Of a DNA stretch of 13,187 nt, positions 1 through 6,638 are shown piece by piece. Each line of letters starts with the position of its first letter. Positions within the stretch are counted from its first letter, which is position 1. Made by a program: the position numbers and the translations under genes. Source of the stretch: CAZEMR01 sp964513465 (GTDB lineage Bacteria; Bacteroidota; Ignavibacteria; Kapaibacteriales; UBA2268); assembly GCA_964513465.1 (NCBI GenBank), contig CAZEMR010000081.1, forward strand, positions 1-13,187, written 5' to 3'. The notes beneath the pieces are model-generated. The model searched no databases. It saw nothing but the letters and a program-made list of their open reading frames with translations, and was not told the origin of the DNA.

Positions 1-1
1 T

Positions 2-1180
2 TTCCCGGCTAATTCCAGCTTCCCCTCGATTCTCGGAGAGATGCTCACCGCCGCCCTCGGCGCCCAGTGTATGATATGGGAGACCTCGCCTGCGGCCGCA
101 GAGCTAGAGGAAATGACTGCCCAATGGCTGGGTCGGATGATCGGTCTGCCTTCGGAATTTCACGGGGTTATTCAGGATACGGCATCCACGGCCACACTCG
201 TTTCGCTGTTAACAGCTCGCGAATTAGCTTCAGATTTTGAAATCAACAAGCATGGCTATGCCGGTTCAAAATTCCGCGTTTATTGCTCGGCAGAGGCTCA
301 TTCCTCGATCGAAAAAGATGTGAAAATCGCTGGAATCGGGCGCGACAATCTCGTGAAAATTCCAGCCGACAGCAACTTTGCAATGATTCCTTCCGAACTC
401 CGGAAAGCGATTGAAATGGATATAGCTGCCGGTTTACAGCCGCTGGCCATTGTCGCTGCGCTGGGCACCACGAGCTCCTGCGCAATCGATCCGCTCGATG
501 AAATAAGCCGTATCGCCGAGCGATACCGCCTTTGGCTTCATGTGGACGCAGCCTACGCCGGTTCTGCGCTGGTTCTCGACGAATACCGCCCCTGGCTGCA
601 AGGCATCGGGCGGGTGGACAGCTTTGTATTCAATCCTCACAAATGGATGTTCACGAATTTCGACTGCTCGGTCTATTTCGTAAGAAATAAGGAGGCGCTG
701 ATCCGCACATTCGAAATCATGCCGGAGTATCTCAAAACCGGGAGTGATACGCATGTAAAGAATTACCGCGACTGGGGAGTGCAGCTTGGACGCCGGTTCC
801 GCGCGCTTAAGCTTTGGTTTGTAATTCGGTCGTTTGGCACTGAAGGTATCAAGTCGATTATTCGCAAGCATATAGAGAATATTCAGACGATAAAAAAACT
901 GATGGAAAGCGAAAATGATTTTGAAATATTAGCTCCTGTCAATCTGAATCTCATTTGTTTCCGGTATCATCCGGACGGAATTGAAAATCAAAATGAATTA
1001 AATCATTTAAATGAGAAAATTTTGCAAAAAATTAATTCCACCGGAGAAATCTATATGACGCATACGAAGCTCGCCGGCAATTACGTAATGCGTTTGGTTG
1101 CCGGGCAGACGCATGTCGAGATGCGCCACCTCGACCGCGCCTGGGAGATTATTCGCGCTTCTGCCCGCAATATGACTTAA
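2..1180 (+). CDS. PLP-dependent group II aromatic-L-amino-acid decarboxylase, 5'-truncated by window edge
   Basis: The frame is open from base 2, where it reads FPANSSFPSILGEML. This matches the FPAxxSYPSxLGDML segment found about 80 residues into aromatic amino acid decarboxylases, so the real start lies upstream and the ATG at 41 is internal. 392 residues are visible; the family is usually about 470-500. Seen: the PLP-stacking His (codon 299-301, in AEAHSSIEK), the PLP-binding Asp of HVDAAYAG (545-547), the Schiff-base Lys of FNPHKW (641-643), the catalytic-loop Tyr in PEYLKT (728-730) and the LGRRFRALKLWFVIR block. The loop Tyr is the residue associated with simple decarboxylation; in plant and insect relatives a Phe there gives aldehyde synthases. 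It should be a cytosolic homodimeric enzyme turning an aromatic amino acid (Tyr, Phe, Trp or Dopa) into an amine and CO2. Substrate cannot be told from sequence alone. No pathway neighbour is visible. Confidence 0.93.
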   Translation, partial: FPANSSFPSILGEMLTAALGAQCMIWETSPAAAELEEMTAQWLGRMIGLPSEFHGVIQDTASTATLVSLLTARELASDFEINKHGYAGSKFRVYCSAEAHSSIEKDVKIAGIGRDNLVKIPADSNFAMIPSELRKAIEMDIAAGLQPLAIVAALGTTSSCAIDPLDEISRIAERYRLWLHVDAAYAGSALVLDEYRPWLQGIGRVDSFVFNPHKWMFTNFDCSVYFVRNKEALIRTFEIMPEYLKTGSDTHVKNYRDWGVQLGRRFRALKLWFVIRSFGTEGIKSIIRKHIENIQTIKKLMESENDFEILAPVNLNLICFRYHPDGIENQNELNHLNEKILQKINSTGEIYMTHTKLAGNYVMRLVAGQTHVEMRHLDRAWEIIRASARNMT

Positions 1181-1218
1181 TCCGGTAAATATCGGGTAAC
1201 TTTTCGCCAAAAATTTGG

Positions 1219-1331
1219 TTAATTATATATATAGCAAGCGAAAAATCATTCCGCTTCGTTTATAAAAGTCGGGACTATTTTTCAGGAAAGATGAATATGG
1301 ATTAATGATTACCCGATTAATTATATATATA
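1219..1331. repeat. 15-bp direct repeat TTAATTATATATATA (1219-1233 and 1317-1331)
   Basis: The same 15 bases occur in the spacer after the decarboxylase gene and again 98 bp downstream, where they encode Leu-Ile-Ile-Tyr-Ile at the start of the next gene's signal peptide. The first copy directly follows a small inverted repeat (CCAAA-AA-TTTGG, 1207-1218). Both copies are low-complexity AT, so the match may reflect only the abundance of TATATA words in this DNA. Confidence 0.4.
1284..1307 (+). promoter_or_regulatory. Translation start region of the 1650-residue gene, with a 4-codon minigene overlapping its ATG
   Basis: AGGAAAG (1284-1290) is the only SD-like stretch before the gene. It abuts an ATG at 1291 that opens a four-codon frame (Met-Asn-Met-Asp) whose TAA stop (1303-1305) overlaps the gene's ATG (1305-1307) as TAATG. 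The gene's own ATG sits 14 bases beyond the SD-like stretch, longer than usual, so initiation at 1291 followed by termination-reinitiation at 1305 is conceivable. The arrangement is seen; its function is inferred. The start at 1305 is favoured because a good signal peptide begins there. Confidence 0.3.
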
Positions 1332-4300
1332 CTTACGGTCCTTGCTGCCGGAATAATGCTTTCTGCGCAGACTCTGATCGTAGGAGATACCAGATCGGAC
1401 GAGTACCCGCTCATCCGGACGGAATTTTTTTTGGTGGACTCCGACCTGGAAATAGTGAGAAATATTGCGGCGGATGATATTACCATTACCGAAAGCGGGC
1501 TGCAGCGCGATATCGTATCGCTCGATTGCTCCGGGCATTCCCGCCTGACGAAAATATCGTCTGTGTTGGCTATCGATATTTCTTCATCGATGGATGGCAG
1601 CCGACTGAATGCGGCAAAATCCGCCGCCCGAAACTGGATCGACAGGATACCGCTGGACTCCTCGGAATGCGCGGTCGTCAGCTTCAATGAATTTGCATAT
1701 CTCAATAGCGATTTTTCGCAGAACCCTGCCGCGCTGAAAGCCGCGGTGGATGCGCTCGAAGCCGGGGGCGGCACCAGCTACGAGAGCGCTTTCCTTAATC
1801 CATACGCCGGTGCGTTAACAATTGCGGAAAAGGGCCGGAAAAAGCGAATTGTTGTGTTTCTGACCGACGGGGTGGCCAATTCCGAAGCAAACAGAATTAT
1901 CCAGACGGCAAATTCAATTAATGCAACAGTTTACTGCGTGGTGGCCGGTATGCCTGCGCCGTTGGATGTAAAAAGGATTGCTCTCGAAACCGGCGGACTA
2001 TATTTCGAAGACATAAGCGAATCCGGGCTTGGCGATGCTTTTCGCCGGATATTGCTCGATGCGCTGGACGCTGGCCCTTGTATTGCCGAATGGCTTACCT
2101 CGGGATGCGAAACTATGCGAGACGGCAATCTTCGTATTAACCCGGTCAATATATCAGCAAATTTTAATTATGACATTCAGAGCGCGGATTTTCCGAATAT
2201 CAGGATTTCACCATCGGCAGATTTGAATTTCGGAGTAGTCGCCGAGGGCAAACAGGTATCCGGTCATGTTCAGATCACCGCCAAAAATGGCAATATCAGG
2301 GTGCACAGCATAATTCTCGACCACCCCGATTTCGAAATAGTCGATTATGGGGGCGAGCCCCCTACTTTTGTATTGCTCGAGGATTCGTCGCGATTGCTGA
2401 CTATAGTATACACAGCACCAGATACTTTATATACATATGCTAATCTGATAATAAATTCGACCGCGTGCGGCCCGGCCAAAGTCAATCTTACAGCAGGGTC
2501 GAAATATGCACCGGCAAAAGATACAACACTCCGGATAATTAAGCCCAACGGCGGAGAAATTCTTGCCGCCGGAAGCAAGTTGGATATCGAATGGGACGGG
2601 GTGGCAATCGCCGATGATGTCTCGCTCGAATTTTCGACGAATGCAGGCACAAGCTGGCTGCCTGTGGCAGCGCGTGCAGATGGTCTATCCTATGAATGGC
2701 GGATTCCGGAAATAGCGTCAGATCGATGCCTTATGCGAATCAGTCAGATATCTGCTGAGAATTATTACAATCGAATTTCCCAGCTTGTCGGTCATGCCGG
2801 CCCGACCGAGGATGTGAAATTTCATCCTAACGGCAAAACACTCGCAAGCGGTAGTCACGACGGCTCTATACGGATTTGGGATTGCGAAAACAATTCCGAA
2901 ATCGAGTTGATAAATACCGAGCGAATCACCGTCAGCTCGATTGAATGGAATGCGGCGGGCAGCCGAATAGCCAGTGCCAATGGACTTCCGGACGTCCTCA
3001 TTTGGAATTCATCAAATGGCTCGTTATTAATTACATTGAAAGCCGATGCGATTATTCGAAAAATTTCATGGTCGAACTCCAGCAATCTGATTGCAGGAGC
3101 AGGCAGCGACGGAAAAATATATATATGGAATCCCGGCATTCCCGAACCGATCGAAGTGATAGATGCCCACAATGGCGCGGTGGCCAGCATTGAGTATTCG
3201 CCCGATGGTATGTATCTCGCCAGTGGCGGAGAGGACGGAATACTGAAAATATGGAAAGCCTCTGACTGGTCGGAATACCGCAAATATCAGCCCCCTATGG
3301 CAGGGAAAATATCTACTCTCTCGTGGTCACAGTCCGAAAACGACTGGCGGGTGGCGTTTGCTCATACCTCCGGCGATGTAGCCGTGCTCGAGGTAACTTC
3401 GCAATTCATTGTGAAAAGATTTAAAGAATCCGATCGGAATGTATCGGCCATCGAATGGAGTCCAGACGCAAGCATAATCGCAATCGGCGGCGACGACAAC
3501 GCAATCCGGCTGTGGTATACCGATTCGGAAAGCCTGTATTATGAATTTACCGGCCATATCGACCGTGTGCTCTCGATAGACTGGACTGCCCATGGTAATA
3601 TGATCGCTTCGGGCAGCTACGAAACACGCATACTAAAGTGGACGCCCGACGATATACCATTCGAAGGCCATGCGATTCAAAGCGATAACTCCGACGCGTT
3701 GTGGAGTATTGCAGTGCCATCTATTGACGTTCGCGACGTTGAATTCGGGACTGTAGCCACTGGCGATATGCTCGATACTCTGATCCCGAATTATTTTTTC
3801 AATAATGGAAGTCTTCCTGTTTCAATCGATTCCGTCCTAATCGATGGCGGTGATTTTGCTTATCTCTCGCCGCCTCTGCCTATGACTATCGACCCGGGCG
3901 AGACGATGTTCGCCGAGATGCGGTTTTCGCCATCGGAGCATGGCAATAAACAGTCGCTTATTAATATATTTACACAGAATAAGCTGATTACCAGAAATAT
4001 TAGCGGCAGCGCAATTGCTCCGGGACTCGGAATTGACTCAAAAATTATTGATTTCGGAGACATATTGATCGGTCGCTCGGCAGACAGCACATTTGAGAAC
4101 GTCAGAAATATCTCTGGCCAGCTTGTGGACAATATCCGCGCAAGCCAGACCGGTCCCGAATTTACTGCATTCGATATATATAATGGAACCGGAGATTTCG
4201 CACTCGACCCCGATGAAAGCAGGACGTTTTCCGTAAGATTCGACGCGGCGGGCCACGGCGCTAAAATGGGCGGAATTCTGATAGAATACGACGGTCCCGG

Positions 4301-6257
4301 TTCACCCGGCAGGATTGATTTATACGCCAATGTTGTTGCGCCCGAAGCACTTGCGCCGGCTTCGGCGAGCTTCAGCCCCATTGTGTGTCCGGACGAAACT
4401 TCAGCCGCGCGGCTGTTTATCAGAAATATCGGCGATGGTAATATGCACCTCAATTCGGCTACAATAACGGGAGCCGATGCTTCGCAATTCCGCATTCGGA
4501 AATTCAATCCGGATACGCTTCGTCCGACCGAAAGCGTCGAATTATTTATCGATTTTCTGCCTGATTCACCCGGAATTAAGAACGCAGAATTCCGAATCAA
4601 TACCAATATGCAAAAAAACGGCCACGCAGCGATTGTTTACCCGCTCTCAGCGCGCAAGGACAGTGCCGGATTCCGGCTTTCGGCTGGCATATTGTCATTC
4701 GCAGGTCTTGATCCGCAAACGACTTACAGCAAGACATTCTCGATCGAAAACACCGGGACTATCCCGCTTGAATGGGATTATCCGGTTAGCAAAAATAAAT
4801 TTAAAATTAATGAAATAATTCCCGGAGTGACGCCTCCCGGAGCAAACTCGCGTGTTGAGTTGGAATTTTCAGGCGGCAACGAAGGCGAATTCTTCGAGGA
4901 GCATTATAAATTCGGTGGAATATGCGGCGATTCGGCGGAAATTACATTTACTGCCAGTGTAGGCCGCGACGATGCTCTGATTTCGGCTGTCAGCCGGATT
5001 AACTTTCCGACGCTTACCTGCGAGAAATATATCGATACATCGTTTACCATTGAAAATGTGGGCGCCGCTTCGCTGACGATTACCGATCTCAGCTTTGAGG
5101 ATTCGCAGAATGGGAATTTTTCGATATCGGCAACTTTTACCGACTGGGTGATTGCTCCGGGCAATAAACGCCAAATATATATAAGATTTATGCCGCACGA
5201 AACCGGTGATATTTCGGAAAATCTGATTATCCGCTCTAATGCTTCCAATTCTACTGATGGCAAATATTCGATTCAATTAAATGGCAGAAAGAATGACTAC
5301 GGAATTATTTTTATCCCGGATTCGCTCCATTTTGAAGTCATCCCGGAACAAACATCACGAAGGCAGGAAGTGACAATTGTCAATACTGGAACTTTGCCAT
5401 ACAAAATTCCAGCGGCAATGGATTCCGGAAAATTCCGCATGGAAAGCGGCTTTGGGCAGATCGTACCCGTCGGCGAAAGCGCGACGATAACGATGTTATT
5501 CAAGGGCGGCAATGCGCGTGAATCATTCAACGCTGCATTCGCTCTGGCCGATAGCTGCGGCGAGGTCTCGCTCTTGCCCGTATCCGCATATGTGATCGGG
5601 CCGTCGTTCGTGACAATTGCCGCGCAATCCGTGATTGCTGCTCCGGGCGATACCGTCTCGATCCCGATAATGATTACCGACCATCGCGACCTGTATTCAT
5701 CGGGCGTTACAGCGATTGAATTCGAAATTGAATACAACGCATCGCTATTGATGCCGATTGGCACCACTCCGACAGGACGGATTGAGCGGCTTCGCAGGAT
5801 AATCCCGATCAGCGCGTCTGTCCCCGCGGAAGGGGATAATATGCTTGCGAATGCGGAATTCCTCGTGGTTGTCGGCGATACCACTTTTACGGAAATAGCT
5901 ATCAATAGTGCGCTCACGATTGGCGACATCATTGCGGTCAATACGGTTTCAGGGACTTTTACTTCTTTGAGCGATATGAGCATCCGGCATACACGGAAGA
6001 CAGAGCTTCATTGCAGCGAACCGCATCCCGCCTCCGGCATGACCATGATCCGGTACGAGACTGCCGAAAGCGGAGAAACCGAGCTGGCGCTATATGACAT
6101 TTTCGGACGCAAGCGCGCAGTGCTCGACCGCGGCCACCGCGAATCCGGAGAATACGAGATATGGTTCAATGCCGGGGAATTCCCCATGGGCACATACTTC
6201 CTAATGCTTCGCACCCCGTCGGACTGGCGGATGAAGAAAATGATCATATTGCGCTAA
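1305..6257 (+). CDS. Giant T9SS-exported protein: vWA - Ig-like - WD40 propeller - HYDIN-like Ig array - cohesin-like - T9SS sorting domain
   Basis: A 1650-residue secreted modular protein. Residues 1-21 are a Sec signal peptide (MITRLIIYILTVLAAG...). Residues about 85-255 are a von Willebrand A domain with a complete MIDAS: D91-x-S93-x-S95, T157 in GGGTSY and D188 in LTDG. An Ig-like module follows (about 300-397, LNFG...), then a Kre9/KNH-type Ig module (about 409-487, PNGGEILAAGS). A seven-blade WD40 propeller spans about 494-779, and six HYDIN/choice-of-anchor-D modules span about 803-1432. Next is a cohesin-like beta domain (about 1434-1552, APGDTVSIPI) and a T9SS type A sorting domain (about 1566-1650, LALYDIFGRK ... 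GTYFLMLR ... KKMIILR). Known of the family: such C-termini direct Sec-exported proteins through the type IX system to the cell surface or medium. Inference: a surface adhesin or scaffold, with metal-dependent ligand binding by vWA and protein binding by the propeller. No enzymatic domain is seen. It appears monocistronic, 124 bp after the decarboxylase gene. Confidence 0.92.
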   Translation: MITRLIIYILTVLAAGIMLSAQTLIVGDTRSDEYPLIRTEFFLVDSDLEIVRNIAADDITITESGLQRDIVSLDCSGHSRLTKISSVLAIDISSSMDGSRLNAAKSAARNWIDRIPLDSSECAVVSFNEFAYLNSDFSQNPAALKAAVDALEAGGGTSYESAFLNPYAGALTIAEKGRKKRIVVFLTDGVANSEANRIIQTANSINATVYCVVAGMPAPLDVKRIALETGGLYFEDISESGLGDAFRRILLDALDAGPCIAEWLTSGCETMRDGNLRINPVNISANFNYDIQSADFPNIRISPSADLNFGVVAEGKQVSGHVQITAKNGNIRVHSIILDHPDFEIVDYGGEPPTFVLLEDSSRLLTIVYTAPDTLYTYANLIINSTACGPAKVNLTAGSKYAPAKDTTLRIIKPNGGEILAAGSKLDIEWDGVAIADDVSLEFSTNAGTSWLPVAARADGLSYEWRIPEIASDRCLMRISQISAENYYNRISQLVGHAGPTEDVKFHPNGKTLASGSHDGSIRIWDCENNSEIELINTERITVSSIEWNAAGSRIASANGLPDVLIWNSSNGSLLITLKADAIIRKISWSNSSNLIAGAGSDGKIYIWNPGIPEPIEVIDAHNGAVASIEYSPDGMYLASGGEDGILKIWKASDWSEYRKYQPPMAGKISTLSWSQSENDWRVAFAHTSGDVAVLEVTSQFIVKRFKESDRNVSAIEWSPDASIIAIGGDDNAIRLWYTDSESLYYEFTGHIDRVLSIDWTAHGNMIASGSYETRILKWTPDDIPFEGHAIQSDNSDALWSIAVPSIDVRDVEFGTVATGDMLDTLIPNYFFNNGSLPVSIDSVLIDGGDFAYLSPPLPMTIDPGETMFAEMRFSPSEHGNKQSLINIFTQNKLITRNISGSAIAPGLGIDSKIIDFGDILIGRSADSTFENVRNISGQLVDNIRASQTGPEFTAFDIYNGTGDFALDPDESRTFSVRFDAAGHGAKMGGILIEYDGPGSPGRIDLYANVVAPEALAPASASFSPIVCPDETSAARLFIRNIGDGNMHLNSATITGADASQFRIRKFNPDTLRPTESVELFIDFLPDSPGIKNAEFRINTNMQKNGHAAIVYPLSARKDSAGFRLSAGILSFAGLDPQTTYSKTFSIENTGTIPLEWDYPVSKNKFKINEIIPGVTPPGANSRVELEFSGGNEGEFFEEHYKFGGICGDSAEITFTASVGRDDALISAVSRINFPTLTCEKYIDTSFTIENVGAASLTITDLSFEDSQNGNFSISATFTDWVIAPGNKRQIYIRFMPHETGDISENLIIRSNASNSTDGKYSIQLNGRKNDYGIIFIPDSLHFEVIPEQTSRRQEVTIVNTGTLPYKIPAAMDSGKFRMESGFGQIVPVGESATITMLFKGGNARESFNAAFALADSCGEVSLLPVSAYVIGPSFVTIAAQSVIAAPGDTVSIPIMITDHRDLYSSGVTAIEFEIEYNASLLMPIGTTPTGRIERLRRIIPISASVPAEGDNMLANAEFLVVVGDTTFTEIAINSALTIGDIIAVNTVSGTFTSLSDMSIRHTRKTELHCSEPHPASGMTMIRYETAESGETELALYDIFGRKRAVLDRGHRESGEYEIWFNAGEFPMGTYFLMLRTPSDWRMKKMIILR
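2784..3641 (+). repeat. Seven WD40 repeats forming a complete beta-propeller (within the 1650-residue protein)
   Basis: Seven consecutive blades can be read at residues about 494-526, 537-567, 578-608, 618-650, 662-696, 708-737 and 747-779. Each has the alternation of a V/I-S-x-I/V-x-W/Y-S/N segment, a G/A-rich I/L-A-S-G strand and a terminal I-x-I-W strand. Blades 1, 4 and 7 are the most canonical: GHAGPTEDVKFHPNG ... IRIWD; AHNGAVASIEYSPDG ... LKIWK; GHIDRVLSIDW ... ILKWT. Blade 5 is the most degenerate and lacks the final Trp. Seven blades would close one standard WD40 ring. Confidence 0.85.
3711..5600 (+). repeat. Array of six HYDIN / choice-of-anchor-D type Ig-like modules (within the 1650-residue protein)
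   Basis: Modules of about 100 residues begin near residues 803, 906, 1018, 1120, 1222 and 1331. They share an opening 'I-x-F-G/A' strand, a central 'F-x-I-x-N-x-G' strand (FSIENTG, FTIENVG, VTIVNTG, LFIRNIG) and a 'P-G-x-S/N ... F-x-P' strand. The last four alternate between two subtypes. One has an early Cys (C1028, C1239) and ends in a S-A/G-R-K-D/N type strand. The other has an F-S/K-GGN motif and a late C-G (C1207, C1418). Such modules usually act as stalks or protein-binding spacers in FCB-group surface proteins. Confidence 0.75.
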
Positions 6258-6279
6258 ATATATAAATATATATGGCCTA

Positions 6280-6618
6280 TCAGAATTCACCGTCGCGCGC
6301 GTCGATCAGCATTTGGCCCTGATCGATCAGCCATTTGCCCACACCGACGGCCACCTCCGGCGTCATTATAAAAGTTGCCTGAATCTCGCGAGTATAATCG
6401 CCGCGGCTGATCTGTTCGCCCTTGTTGGGGTCGAACATTCCGTTTTCGTCGGCGCGGACGGTGATCACATTCGGCAGATTGGGGCTTTCGACGTAGAAAT
6501 ACGCCGCCACATTTGTCCGATCCGGCGCCGGGCCGCCCCAGACGCCAGTCAGCGGCAGGGTCTGGGCATGCTTTGATTTTTCAATAATCAGCGAAATTTC
6601 GTTCAGCGGTTCTTCCAT
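6280..6618 (-). CDS. Hypothetical protein, 112 residues, unrecognised
   Basis: I do not recognise this family. The product is acidic and soluble-looking, with no signal peptide or membrane segment. It opens with a helical stretch (MEEPLNEISLIIEKSK), has a central beta-like part with Pro/Gly turns (GVWGGPAPDR, YFYVESPNLPNVITV) and ends in a probable helix (TPEVAVGVGKWLIDQGQMLI). The last helix following 'I-M-T-P-E' faintly recalls small DUF3467-like proteins, but I cannot support that assignment. It begins 20 bp after the stop of the GNAT-nitrilase gene on the same strand and has the clearest Shine-Dalgarno in the window (GAGGT, 6623-6627). Co-transcription is therefore likely, and a role tied to that enzyme is a reasonable guess. 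It ends 22 bp from the convergent 1650-residue gene, with no visible intrinsic terminator between them. Confidence 0.75.
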   Translation of the reverse strand: MEEPLNEISLIIEKSKHAQTLPLTGVWGGPAPDRTNVAAYFYVESPNLPNVITVRADENGMFDPNKGEQISRGDYTREIQATFIMTPEVAVGVGKWLIDQGQMLIDARDGEF

Positions 6619-6622
6619 TTTT

Positions 6623-6627
6623 ACCTC
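6623..6627 (-). promoter_or_regulatory. Ribosome binding site of the 112-residue protein gene
   Basis: The minus strand reads GAGGTAAAAATG, placing a GAGGT core 4 bases before the ATG at 6618. It is the only strong Shine-Dalgarno in the window and lies inside the 20-bp gap after the upstream gene. It supports the start at 6618 and translation from a shared operon transcript. Confidence 0.6.
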
Positions 6628-6638
6628 ATTTATTTAAA

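Noticed and set aside
1184..1200. Possible terminator after the decarboxylase gene (TCCG ... CGGG followed by TAACTTTT)
   Set aside because: The stem is only about 4 bp including a G-U pair and the T run is short, so it is not convincing.
3860..4606. Long minus-strand open frames opposite the giant gene (for example 3860-4606 and 5297-5983)
   Set aside because: They lie antisense within a protein whose plus-strand domains are clear, show no recognisable motifs or start signals, and are shadow frames.
6000..6254. C-terminus of the giant protein as a dockerin or lipoprotein anchor
   Set aside because: There is no EF-hand-like dockerin pair and no lipobox. The ALYDIFGRK ... GTYFLML pattern fits a T9SS sorting domain better.
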